Assembly (NCBI GenBank): GCA_021495925.1
Contig: JAKEKT010000066.1
Location: 143,222-207,221, forward strand
Reading direction: 5' to 3'
DNA length: 64,000 nucleotides
Source of the DNA: Diplodia intermedia
Taxonomy: Eukaryota; Ascomycota; Dothideomycetes; Botryosphaeriales; Botryosphaeriaceae
Shown: positions 1-11,137 of the stretch, piece by piece
Numbering within the stretch: the first letter of the stretch is position 1
Layout of the letters: the number at the start of each line of letters is the position of its first letter
Translations under genes and position numbers: made by a program
The notes under the pieces: generated by a model
What the model was told of the DNA's origin: nothing
What the model saw: the letters and a program-made list of their open reading frames with translations, nothing else
The model's database searches: none

Positions 1-285
1 ACGTTCAAGTCGGCATCGTGTTCAGGCATAGAGCTGTTGGCCATCAGCACCATTGTGTCTAGAGAGATGCGTCAAAAGACCAGTGTACAAAAGGAAGCCA
101 ATATCAGCTAACTATCTTTCTCCACTCCCCCAGCCATACATAACCCACAGTGAGGCCAAACACCATGAGGCCAAACACCAAACACCTTCTTCACCTCTCT
201 CCGCCCCAGCCTGCAAAACCGACTCTAACCATCTAGCCCATTCCGCACCCACCACCCACCACCCGCCATCCACTCCCACCCCTTC
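1..285. other. Left-edge intergenic DNA
   Basis: No gene can be supported here. The stretch is C/A-rich, with many short ACC and CCA runs near 236-285, and carries one exact short tandem duplication listed separately. It is the downstream (3') flank of the minus-strand GRGGAGN-repeat gene that ends at 286. Confidence 0.6.
151..180. repeat. Exact 15-bp tandem duplication
   Basis: The unit TGAGGCCAAACACCA occurs twice head to tail (151-165 and 166-180), followed by a partial copy beginning AACACC. It lies in non-coding DNA and looks like replication slippage. Confidence 0.85.
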
Positions 286-1419
286 TTAATCCCACCGTCC
301 GCTGCTGGAGCGCCCGCTCCCCAGAACCGCCGACGGCGGCTTCGGCACCGCAATCTCGACGTCCTCGGCGACCTTCTGCTTGACGCCCTTCTCGCGCTCG
401 CGCAGCTCGCCCCACTCGCGGCGGATCTGCTCCGCGCGCCGCTCGCTCACGTCGGCGGTGCCCCAGACGTAGTTGCCGGCGCCGCCGCGGCCGGTGCGGG
501 CGACGGGGACGGCTTCGGCAGCTTGTTGTTGCTGGTTGCCGTTACTTCCAGGACTGCTGCTGGTGGTGGTGGGGGAGGCGGTTGCTGTCGTCGTCGTCGC
601 CGTGTTCCACCAGTTGGAGCTGGAGTCGAGGTTGGAGAGGGGCGCGGCCGGGGGCTCGGCGGTGGAGGCCGCGGCCGAGGTGGTGGACGAGGGGTTGGTG
701 TCGGCGTTGACGAAGGTGCCGGTGGAGGCGAGGGCGCTGGGGGAGTAGAAGTTGCCGGCGCCGCCGCGGCCCATGTGGGCGTATTGTTGCGGGGAGGCGG
801 CGGTCGCCGTGTCCGACGGAGTGGCTGCTGCTGATGATGATGTGGTTGGGTGGTTGGCGGCTTCGAGGTCTTGGGCCTATGGGCGGGATGGTTGGAAAAG
901 GTTAGTTTGGATTTCGTCCGGGGAGAAGGGAGGGAGGTGATTGGGTCGAGTGGGAGTGAGCTGAGACGGGGATTGTGGTTGGGGGAAAACGCGTGTACGG
1001 CAGCTAGGCTCCGCTGTACGACGTCGATGGACGGAAGAGGTAACTCGGCTGTGCTGACTAGAGAGAGCCGTGACGTCTCGCTAGCAGCAAGACCGTAGGT
1101 CTCCCCCCTCTACGCTTGTAGCGCTGTCCGACCCACCACGGCGTGCACTACCACGCCAGTACATGACTAGTCTCCCTCGATGGCAGGAAACGTGGGCAAT
1201 AGCTGGGCACGGGTCTCGGCTCATCCGTCTGACAGCTCACGCCAACGTCACACAGCCACGCAGGCCGAGTTCCAGAGGGCCCAGGCGCCACACAAAAACA
1301 GGTGGACGAGAATAGAAATGGGTGAGGAAACTAGGGCGCTTGGGACTCACCTCCGATGCACGCTGTTTGCTAGCCTCGGTGGCCTGCTGGATGTTACCTG
1401 CGCCTCCGCGTCCCCACAT
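286..1419 (-). CDS. GRGGAGN-repeat protein (DUF3602-type), unknown function
   Basis: Two exons: 1351-1419 (ATG at 1419, 23 codons) and 286-876, joined in phase 0 by a 474-nt intron with a GTGAGT donor and an ATAG acceptor. The product is about 219 aa. The Gly/Arg motif GRGGAGN occurs three times: at residues 3-9, near the middle after a His-Met, and after an Ala-Arg-Thr in the C-terminal half. This repeat defines the fungal family known as DUF3602, whose role is not established. Between the motifs the protein is Ser/Thr/Ala-rich and looks disordered. The C-terminal part is charged (ERREWGELREREK-like) and may be helical. There is no signal peptide or membrane segment. The splice brings an N-terminal GRGGAGN exon into frame with the rest, which supports the model. 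The intron is long for this genome, so a further small exon inside it cannot be excluded. Confidence 0.8.
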
Positions 1420-2798
1420 CCTTGCGCTTGTGTTTTGGTCGTTTGGCTTTCAGATGTATGTCTTGCTCTCCCCTATCGAACAAGGCCTCTCATTCGCAGA
1501 GGCGCGGGTGGTTGTCGGTGCGCGGCACACGGAAGGGTCGTTCGTAGGGCTTCCTTCGGGCTTACGGCAAGCGAGAAGATACGTAGAGAGAGCAAACGGG
1601 AATCGGTAGTACAAAAAGAGCACCAAAAGAAAAACACAAGACGACTTTAGAAAAACAAACACTTCCCGAATCCGATCGCGCCCACTCGCGACTGACTTCG
1701 TCGTCAGTAAGAGGCTGGGCTCTCCCCGCTGCGTAGACGACCGAGGAAGGGATGTGAAAGCTTAAGCCCGGATAGGCTCTCGACTCTTTCCGGGGCTTGC
1801 TTTGGCCGTGACGGCGAATCCAACGGCGATGTTGCTGGCTGAGCAGGTGACGGCGAGCGTGCACGTTCTGCCGTTGGACGAGTGGTAATATCGGAAGCTG
1901 CAGGCGCCAGGCAGACGTTTACCGGATACCGCAGCCAGCAAGGAGTGTGTGCTGGATGGGTTGAATGAGGCGATGAGCTGGCGGCCTTCTTGTGGAACGG
2001 CTTGCAGGCAGGTGATGCGTCCGCTGAAGCAGGATCTGGGGATTGTCGGACGAGTTCCCCGACAGAGGCAAGAGCGAGAGGGCTCGAGATTTGGCACCGA
2101 TGTCGGTTTGACTCGCTGGCTTCTTGGCCGTGGCCAGGCGCGAGGCTTGAGCACGATAGAGGTTGCGTTTGTCGATCGGCAGACGGCAGAGGGCGGCAGT
2201 TACGATAAAGTTGTGGTCAGAGAAGCACGGCGAGCAATGTCTGGGCGCCCATGTGGGGTGCGGCGCGATAGCACCGGCCAGGGGGCGAGTGCCGCCTCGC
2301 TTGCGCTTAGGTGGGCTTGGGCCGATGATGTCAACCCCGGCCAAGCCCTCTCCCCGCCAGCATCTTCCTCCTTCAGCGGAACTCTCGGCACCCAGCGTGC
2401 CGCGAGCAGGGTTCCGGCCCAGCCCGTCACCAGATGCATCGGGTCAATCGAGAGAACAATATGACTTTGCCCATTGATAGATACCTAGGTAGCGCGTACC
2501 AAAAGCCACAAGCCAGCACAAAATCAAAACCGCCTCGACACAAGCCTGTCCGTAAGAGGCGCCTGCAGAGTTACTCCTGCCACCCGTTCCACCCACTCCT
2601 GGTTTGACTCCGACGAAAGAAATACAAAGGAAACGAAGAACGAATGAGGCTCCTGGCTGCACCTGCGCATCGCCTCTGCTCCAGCCGTAGCATGGAGTCC
2701 GCAAAATCTCATCCACGAGAACTTAGGAAAAGGGAGAATGCAGTTCCATTCCCGACCCGGGCATCATAATACACGTAAACTTTTGAGCAGCAGCGTCC
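1420..2798. other. Intergenic DNA between the DUF3602-type gene and pacC, with one possible coding segment
   Basis: Promoter of the DUF3602-type gene lies near 1420-1700, where purine-rich tracts and short A runs are seen. Apart from the doubtful minus-strand coding segment at 1762-2344, I see no supportable gene. About 2470-2798 should contain the 3' flank of pacC. Confidence 0.5.
1762..2344 (-). CDS. Possible unannotated minus-strand gene (hypothetical)
   Basis: Two overlapping minus-strand reading frames show gene-like codon use, with C predominating at third positions. The upstream part (about 2344 to 2040) includes a basic KRKRGG stretch. The downstream part (about 2035 to the TAA at 1762) includes the segment QLIASFNPSSTHSLLAAV and a hydrophobic SNIAVGFAV. 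They are in different frames. A 40-nt GT..CTTCAG gap could join them, but its GTCGGG donor is weak and it would be very short. No ATG opens the upstream frame (the first in-frame candidate is TTG), so a further 5' exon would be needed. I recognise no family. Alternatives are a pseudogene, a sequencing frameshift, or chance open frames in GC-rich DNA. Confidence 0.3.
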
Positions 2799-4792
2799 TT
2801 AATCGCTGTCTTGCACAGCTCGTAGGACCGGATACAGACTGCGCTCCTCCTCCGACATGCCCGCCCCAGCAGAGCCGCGGTCTTCTGCGCTCTCCTGCTT
2901 GACGCCTGCCGACTGCTCGTCGTCGTATTCGCCGCGTTCGAGCTTCACCTTGATGAACGCGCGCAGTTCCTCGATCATGCGCATGTTCTGCACCCACGCC
3001 TCGTTGTCCTGCTCCGAACCGCCATGTTCAGACTGGTGCTCGGAAGCAGCCTCAGACTGCTCACCAGGAGAACGGAGCGACGGATCAAGCGGAGGAGGCG
3101 ACTGGATGGCGAGCTTGTGGACGTCCTTGCGGAGACCGTCGCGGTCGACCGAGTTGCGGCGTGACGCACTAGGGGTGGAGTCGTTGTCTGAAACGTCCAT
3201 TGCATCCTCATCACGCGACGGGCGGGACTTCTGCAGTTGGTTGCCCGACCATCTCCTGCGACCGTCAGAGTCGAAAGGAGCAAGGTTGGGGGCGCTGCTG
3301 GTCGCCGGGTAGCTGCCAGCGATGTCCGACATGGCGCTGACCGATGGTAGAGTCGGGTACATGGAGATGTTGGGTCGCGACACGGGAGAAATGGTCTGGC
3401 CAGAGTGGACAGAACCGGGGGATTGGCCTGAAGTATAGGACATCACGCTCGATGCTGGAGTCAGCGCAGGAGTTTCAGTTGCCGGCGCAGAGAGGGGCGC
3501 AAGGGTGGTGGCGTGAGATGACTGAGGCTGCTGAGAGTGACTGCCCGGCGGCGAGTTGCTCGAGCGGTAGTTGAAGCCAGAGTGGAGATAGTGCGTACCC
3601 GGCTGAGCGACGCCAGCGGCCGCGGCCTGCTTGGGGTTCTCGTAGATAGTTGACTGAAGCTGCTCAAGGACCTGGTCCACGTCGATGAGGTCGCTCTTGG
3701 TCCTGAGGTTGGGCATGCTGGGCATGGGGAGCGAGTACTGGTGCGATGGAGTTGGACCATGGCCGGTAGGAGAGACCATGGCGGGTTGTGCGTGGTACTC
3801 TTGGCCGCCATAGCCCGCGAGGAGAGGGAGCTGGCCCTGGATGCCCATGAGGCGCTGGCCAACGTCGTAGTACGTCGTGGGGTCGATCTCGCGGCGCTTG
3901 ACGCTGCCGAAGAATTCGTTCAGAGCATCAAAGGTAGCCCTCTTACGGACTTCGTAGTCGCTCTGGATGTTGCCGTGGTTGACGGCATAGTAGACAGGGC
4001 CATAGGCCGAGTTGGTCTGCGAACCGCCGTAGAAGGCACCGCCAGCGGCGGCGCCGGGGTGGCCATAGGCCGAGTTGCCCCCCATGCCATCCTGGTAGAA
4101 GCCGCTCGCTGCTCCAGCAAGCGCCTGCAAGTCAGCGACATCTGCCAGACGTATTAGAACCAAGAAAACGGAGGGGAGGGGATGACGGTGCTGCTTGAAC
4201 ATCGCTGCGGGAGCTGGACTTACGCTTTCCAGACTGGCCGGGGTAGCCGCCTCCGGAGCTTCCGTGAGGGTTGCCGCGGTTGGGCTCGGGCGAGCGCAGG
4301 AGGACTGAGTCGTCGGCGTGCGTCTTCACGTGCTTCTTCAGATCCTGGGGACGCTTGAAGGCCTTGCCGCAGAAGTCGCACTTGTGCGGCTTCAGCGGGA
4401 CGTGGACGCGGATGTGCGAAGTGATGTGATCACGCTTGACCGTCGTGGTGCGGCAGTTGCCCCACTGGCAGGTCAAGTTGAGGTTGTTGGTGCTCTTGCG
4501 ACCAACGTGACGCTCGCAAACATGGTCCTGCACGCAGTCAGCTTGCTGGCCGGGCGGGCGCGGGCGGGCTACTCACGTAAAGGAGCTCCGCAGTGCTCAG
4601 GCGCTCGCCGCAGTTCTGCCACTGGCAGGTCAGCGAGTCGCCGCCGCCGGTGGTGGGCGTCGCGGGCGCCTGGGGCTGGACGGGCGTCTGCGCCTGGGCG
4701 ACGGGCTGCTGCGGCTGCTGCTGGGGGGTGCTCGCAGACTGCGCGGGCGCCTGCGCGGGCGCTGCAGAGGGGTTCTCAGCGATGGCCGACAT
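2799..4792 (-). CDS. pacC: pH-response transcription factor PacC/RIM101
   Basis: Three exons (4577-4792, 4224-4527, 2799-4141) give 620 aa, normal for PacC. The first in-frame ATG is at 4792. Three C2H2 zinc fingers are seen. Finger 1 (about 54-80) is split by intron 1 after ELLY. Finger 2 (about 90-114) contains CQWGNC and HITSHIRVH. Finger 3 (about 120-142) contains CDFCGKAF and KKHVKTH. This spacing and the linker HVGRKSTNNLNL are diagnostic of PacC. In the family the protein is held inactive at acidic pH, cleaved through the Pal pathway and proteasome at alkaline pH, then enters the nucleus and binds GCCARG sites. A basic DGRRRWSG segment in the middle and an acidic, Glu-rich C-terminus match the family's regulatory half. 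Intron 2 leaves phase 1 and rejoins as His-Val-Ala-Asp. Candidate PacC core sites occur just upstream. Confidence 0.95.
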
Positions 4793-4793
4793 G

Positions 4794-4799
4794 GCCAAG
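4794..4799 (-). promoter_or_regulatory. PacC-type core at the pacC start
   Basis: GCCAAG reads on the plus strand immediately upstream of the pacC ATG. It matches the PacC consensus GCCARG, but a single hexamer here could be chance. Confidence 0.3.
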
Positions 4800-4833
4800 A
4801 GCGCGCGGTGGTGGTGTTGAGTGGGCGTCGAGT

Positions 4834-4844
4834 CTTGGCTTGGC
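4834..4844 (-). promoter_or_regulatory. Overlapping tandem PacC-type sites upstream of pacC
   Basis: CTTGGCTTGGC on the plus strand is two overlapping copies of GCCAAG on the minus strand, about 42-52 nt upstream of the pacC ATG. PacC proteins bind GCCARG and several fungi autoregulate pacC. Binding here is inferred, not shown. Single cores also occur at 5263-5268 and 5745-5750. Confidence 0.4.
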
Positions 4845-7800
4845 GGAAGCACAGAGCGCGTGGGTTGAGCGCAGGAAAAAGGGCAAAGCTGGCAGGCGCG
4901 GTGCAGCGGTGGAAGGATCTGCTAAGCGGCGCTCGTCGCGCTCTTGGACACGGCGGAAATCTGGGAGTTAAGAGTCTCGTGCCGTCGCACGCCGGGCTTG
5001 GGAGAGGAGGACTGAGGGCTGGGGCGTGCGGGCGTTTTGAGATTTCTAGGCGTGCCGGGTCAGGCGGGGAGGACTTGGTCCGCTGCTTCTCGGCACAGCT
5101 GGGGGCGTTGGCGCAGCGTCGGACCAAGCAGCGCTGCTGGAGCAGGCGCCGGCTAATTATCCATTCGGGCGCCGACGGGCAGCACAGCCCCCTTCTGCGC
5201 GCGTTGCGTCGCTTTGCATTACGAGAAGTGGCCGCACCCATGCACCCGTGGGCGCCATGGCTCTTGGCATTCTTGCAACTTGCCTAGCGCGTCGCTCCGC
5301 CGGCACGTCGCAGCCTGCATCGCGCCCATTCGCCCACGCGCCCGTATCAGCCCAAGTCTGTCAGCCCTCCAGCCCGCGACTTGACCTCGCGCCCTCGCCC
5401 TCCCGGCCCCGCGCTCCCTCGCCAGCGCCCTCACCGCGCCCGTCGTGCAAGTTGCGGCCGCCCGGCAGCGCGCCAGCACGACTCAGCGGCCTGCACTACC
5501 GCGGCCAGAACGTGCTCGCAGCCGCCCTGCGTCCCGCGGTGCGCGCTGCCGTCTGCCGGCTTGTCGCACCACTGCCAGAGTGCTTGTCCTGGTTCGCCCA
5601 GCCATTCTGCGTCCCTTGGCGGCGCCAGAGGCAGCTCCAAGACTCGCGGGCGAAGCGGAGCACCGGCCACTGAGCGCAATTACTTGGCCGCTGAGCGCGG
5701 AACGCTTGACGTCTTCGCGCCGTCTCGAATATCGCGCAGCCGCTCTTGGCCCAGCGGCCTCGCCCGTGGCCAAATAGCAGGGCCCTCCGGCGCGCGCACC
5801 TAGCAAGAAGGAGCCCCGACCATCCGAGCAGGCCCTCATCTCCCCTTCGTTTACGGCAAGATTGTCCGCGGCTCGTGGCGGGGCCTCAGACGCACTCCTC
5901 ACGCATCCTCCATCCCTTTGCCTCCGCGTGCATCCAGCCCTCTGCGTCTTTGTCCACCATCAAGGAATGCAGCGCGCCCTGCATGGCGCCATTTGCCGGA
6001 TCGACGGCATGGCCTGGCGTCGTCCGCGTGTTGTGCGCACCTAAGACCGGCTGGTGCTGTTGCCACCAGCCAGCCGGATGACTGAGATGGGCGGCGCCCG
6101 CAGTAACTGGGGGCGCTATTGTTGTTTTGCGCGTAGTCAGCATCGGCTGTGCCGTGCCTGATGCTGCTCACGCTCACGCTCACGCTATAGCGCCAACGCC
6201 TTTCGCTTCTGCTGTCTGCTGCCGAATACGCCAATCGTCCAGTAACGCCCCTTAGCCAACCAGAGCCAGGGATCTCGGGACCGGATCTGCATGTCCGCCG
6301 TCAGCTTGGCACTCCGCGCACAAATAGGTAAACAGTCCTAGCCGTGTCGATCCCAAGCGTCTGAGTTCCAGGCGGCTTGGGAGCTGCACTGCGCCTGATC
6401 ATGTTGCAGAGTGACGCGGCATTTGCAGTGCTTGTGCTGCAGCCAGGCTATGTTGTTGCTTTTTGGTGCGTCAGTGTTTCTTCCTTGCCGCGCTGGACTC
6501 CTGTGTCGGGAAGCCGCGGGCTGAGAGGATCAATCATGGCCGCAAACACAGGCCCTCTGATCTCGTCCCGGGGCGACGTCAAAGGTGCAGTTAGTCCTGG
6601 TGCCAAGCTATTCTTCACGCCAAGCCCTACGACGTCCCTCTCCGCCCTTGCGTCAGCCTCACAATGAAAGACATAACGGCCGGAGATCTGCTCGGTTGTG
6701 GGTAGATTCCAGCCGTTCGGTTTCAGACAATCCAGGCACCGCCCAATCGCCACGCCCCGGCTTTGTCGCTTGCTTCAGGAATGCCATCCACCCTTCACGC
6801 CAGCGCGGCCACCCTTTCTTCAGGGGCTCTTTGCCCTACAGGGCGCTGGATCCGCCTTGCCGCATTGAGCGCATCCAAGTTGTGTATCGGATCTGCGCGC
6901 CGTCGTAACACGGCCATCATACACGCGCACTGCATCGTACTGGCGTCTAATCCCCATCAGAAACGAGGACAGGGACCGGTGCATGTTAACCTTTGTTCCT
7001 GCAGAGGCACGGCCGACGGCGTTGCGATGCTGCGGAAACGACGGATCTGGACAGCGCGCTGTGGTCAGACGTAGCTGCACGCTTTTGGAATCCGAGGCGC
7101 ACCGTTGTTGTAATCCGAGAAGTTGACTCGTGTAGTGACCTGCAGGGTGTCCGGGCACTTTGGAGAGACCGCGCGCGGTAGTGCGGCTGCTATGCTGAAG
7201 TGAGCGCCCAGCCCCGCCTCCGCATTCGCAGCCACACCGCTGCTTCCGCTCTGCGCACGTCTCTCGGTAGGGTCCAGTTTCCCCGCGGAGCATCTTTCCT
7301 CCGTATCTTCCAATTTCCTCATCAAAGGTGCAAACGGGCTAGGTTTCTAGCGCCCGGCGTCGCCGTGGAAGAAGCCGGGCGCCCTTGCTGAGACAAGCTG
7401 GCCCGAATCGTGCAGTATGGCCCCTTGATAGGGATCCGTTGCTGCTTGTTGCTCACTTGCGTCCGGCTGCAGAAATTCATGACGATTAAACGGGAAGTCG
7501 AGATTCCTGGTTCTGGTTGAGGTGAGTAAGGGAGGCTCGCGGGACCCTTGTCGCTGCATCTGTACTCCCACACGCGGCAGGTGCCGATTTTCGGTGCGAC
7601 TTCTCCACTTCTTCATAGTGCGGTTGGGAAGTGTGCATGGAGACAGTCTTCTCGGGGTCTATCGCGTTCGCTACTGTGAGGTTGACGTCTTCCTCTTTGC
7701 AGGAACTTCTCGTCACTCTCGTTGATGTTCAGACGTGTGTGCATGCTATTCCAGGGAAAAGAAAAGAAAGAAGGGAAAAAAAAACAACCCCATGGGCAAG

Positions 7801-10800
7801 TCGTCATTCCTCTACGACATGTCATATTTTTCGAGCGCCATTGCCCCGTTCACGATTCCACAGCATTGTCTCAGAACGCTCCTCATGGCACCATGATACT
7901 TGTCAAATAGGCCAGAGGACAGGCTTGTCTACGACAAGCTTCACCCAGCAACTCTTCTTACCCGCTCGCAGGCATCCCGGCCAAACCCTGCAAGACAACC
8001 AAGAGTACCGCGTTCTGGGATCCAAGATGCTGTGGACCGACGCCTGCCGCCTCCCGCCCGTCCTATTCCCGGCGACTCCCTCTTGACGCGGGACGACGCC
8101 CGGATGGCCGCTCACCCATGTGAGACCGGCACCTGCCACGACGGCCTGTCAGTGCAGTGTCTCGTTGTAAGACTCTCTTTCTTGCCTCCTATCCGACTGC
8201 AGTTGCCGCCGGGCACAGCCGCGCATGAAGGACCGTGTAACCAGCAGTCTCAGATGGATGCAGCGCTGTGGAAGTAGACGGTACGATTGAATGCGTGCAT
8301 CGCTGGGCCGGGCGGTGGTGAAGCGGTGTGGCAACATGGCCGCGTGGGCGGGTTTGGGGCTGAGGTGGCTGGCAGGCTGCTGTTCGAGGACCCAGCGATG
8401 CCCACTTCCTCGTTGCTCGGAAGAGCGCCTGCATGCCCCATGCTCACAGCGTGGGCCTTGGCCTTCTGGACGGGACGGGTATCAGCGTGCGAATGCTTGA
8501 CAGTGGTCAAGCAGCGCGCCAAGGATGGGACTCGGCCGGTCGCGCTGCTCAGCCGTCCAAGGCGCCCCTCAGCTCTGCACATGAGAAACCCACAACATCC
8601 ACAATTCAGACCAGATTGTGACATGCCTGTCTACTTCGTAACATTTATACGTCGAAATCCAACATCGATCCCTGAACCAAGGCTGCCGTCTCGTCTCGCG
8701 GCCATCATCCTGCCGACTGCCCAGCGCATGAGTCAACCCAGGGGCGGACACACCGTCCAATACCACATTTACTTCAACCCCGGCAGCCATCCGTCCCCAT
8801 AATCTCATTCTCGCCATGCGGATCCTAGCCGGTGGACCGAGCCAGGCGTCGATGCCGTGTGTCGCTTGCACACCTGCTGAAAATGGACGTCATACTGCGA
8901 CGCGCATGGAGTCTCTGCATCCTGCATGTAGGACTGCGAGCGGACGATGTGGTGTAGCAATCTTCAAGTTGAGGTAAGCACCTGCGGTGGGCCTCACCCA
9001 TTCCCCGTCGTCGCCGCTGTCGACAGCCTCCTTGTTGGATCACTCTTCGCTGATGCTCGGGTTGCTATCCGGTGCCGCTTCTGGGGTGGCGCCGGCGCTT
9101 TGGCTGGTCGATTTGACCGTGATGGCGGTGGTTTCCGTGTGGTGGTGAGCTTCGAGAGTGTTATTGTGGGATATGGGCAGGTGAGCAAAAAGTATGTACA
9201 GCGGATGAAATGACTTCTAGCTAAGCGCGGAAGCCGACCTGCCGACAGGACTTATCCACAATTTTGACGATCATCATCATGCTTCTGCTCGGACACCAAC
9301 ATTTACTTCAGCAGCAGAAGAGATCAGCCAGCCAAACCCCGAAGCATAAGCTCTGCACAACGGCTTCCGCATAAGTAAGCCTTTTTCCGAATGCAAGACA
9401 GTGAACGGAGAGTAAGGCAGAGCTGTCAATGGATCACCAATTGGCAACGCCGCAGCCAGAAGACGGCCTGGAAAGAATGAAGCTTGATGGGCAAGTGCGT
9501 ACTCTCAGTACCCACGAACCGAACGTTGGAAGGCAGAGGCAGCGGCGGCGGTCGGATACATGGACCGAGCTGTGTCTGTCTCTTTGGGGCTCAGCGCTGT
9601 GCCTTTCACAAGCCAAATAAGGGATCATCGTGAGCATGATGTGTTGAGAGGTTAACGGTGTTGACGAAGGATCGACGAGGAACTGGAGCGCACTAAGCCA
9701 CTCTTGGATCTGGCCGTGCCTGCCTGGTTGCCCCCACCCTCCACGACTTCGTCCATTCTCCACCGTCGCGTCCAACCCCCAGCAACGAATTGCCTGCTTG
9801 CATTGCCACCTCTTAAGCGGCTCGAAACCACAATCGACTTCAACAAGGAAATTTCCGGCTGCAGTCAGTCCCGTTGCTTCAACAGATCTGGTCCAGCACC
9901 CATCCCCGTGGGAGATCAACATATAGCAAGTCCACAACAAAGCCTCTAATTGGATAATGCGCCGGCGATTTGACGTCGGCTGCGCGGTTGCCGACGCTGC
10001 TTTGCTGTCTGCCTGGTTCGCTCGAATTGGCCAAGCCGGATCGTTGTGCTTACCCGATTTGGAAACCAGCCTCTCCGAGGATCCGTTCGGGACGCAGATC
10101 ACCATATTTCTTACTTCTAAGTTCTGCTTCGCAAGGTCCGCTACTACTGGAGGTTTCTCCAGCAACAGACCGACACTAAGCTTCCCAATGTATCAGCTCT
10201 TCCAATGACAACTTGCCGCGAGCCATTAACGGTCAATTTTCGGCCCAGTGACGGTTCCAATTTCCACCAATGATGTCTATTTACAACCGTGCTTATCTCT
10301 GGATGACCTATCTCTACTTTTCTAAGCTGGTCACAAGATACATGAAGTATCTCCAGAACCATTCCTTGCCATATGCTGGACCCCTAAGACCCATGTGGCC
10401 AACCAGGAAAAGATACTTTCTCCTTTGATACTTCTGCCAACACGTCAGTCTTGTGAAGGATACCAAATTCTTTTAGTTGAACCTTTGTAACGACATTTTC
10501 GCGTACTACAACAACGACGAGCAAGCCTGACAGGATCACATCTTCCTCTCTCATTCTTCACCTTCTCCTGTGCACTACCACACAGCAACAAGTACTCCTG
10601 CTCGCAATCGAGGCCCGAACAAGATAAGCTTTTCCGCTGACATAACCAGAACGGGCCGCAAAGGTTTCTACCCGAACCACTCGAATGACGAGCACCGTAA
10701 GAGCCAAGAGTGAGAACCAAGCTGTGCCGGGATCCGAACTCCCCAGCCTGGATGCGGCTCTGTGGAGATCTGAAATCCCTTCTGTGCTCCCACACTACGG

Positions 10801-11033
10801 CGGTAACAGTCAACGGGTCCAATGAAGGCATGCGACTAAGCGAGACAAGGGATGCTCAAAGCGAAGATGCTTTACCCTTCCGCTTCCAACCTCTTTGTAT
10901 CCACGTGGACTTCCCGCGCAAAACGCATTTGGTACAGGTGTCCCCTGTCAATTCCAGGTAAAAGAAAAAACAATAAATCACGCAGGAAGAGCGATTGTCG
11001 TCGTCGTCTGCAACCGGAACCTTGCGACAGCCT

Positions 11034-11040
11034 TATAAAA
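11034..11040 (+). promoter_or_regulatory. TATA-like box of the GH55 gene
   Basis: TATAAAA lies 98 bp upstream of the proposed GH55 start codon, at a plausible distance for a TATA element with a short leader. Confidence 0.45.
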
Positions 11041-11137
11041 TGCTGTGACGATGCATTCTTCCGCACGGACAATACCTGTTCATATTACTGCAGCGGTCCA
11101 TCCTCTTCTTGATCTTCCGAACTTGTCCGTACCGGCG

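Larger units (their letters stand above)
4793..11137. other. 6.3-kb intergenic region between pacC and the GH55 gene
   Basis: The first 1 kb (4793-5900) is very GC-rich, with long uninterrupted shadow frames in all six phases but no family match or consistent codon bias. It is the likely pacC promoter and 5' leader. From about 6 to 11 kb the GC content falls. The longest frame, 9434-10165 on the minus strand, lacks an ATG at its start and shows no third-position preference. I can support no gene. The right end is the GH55 promoter. Confidence 0.5.

Noticed and set aside
4793..4852. N-terminal extension of PacC to an upstream start
   Set aside because: The frame is open but its first codon is GTG. 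The first ATG is at 4792 and gives a normal PacC N-terminus.
5248..5902. Overlapping Arg/Ala/Pro-rich frames upstream of pacC
   Set aside because: All six frames are open together, which reflects high GC content. Likely pacC leader or promoter.
9434..10165. A 243-codon minus-strand open frame in the pacC-GH55 gap
   Set aside because: It begins at a non-ATG codon, has no third-position bias, shows no recognisable motif, and sits in about 50% GC DNA where such a frame can arise by chance.
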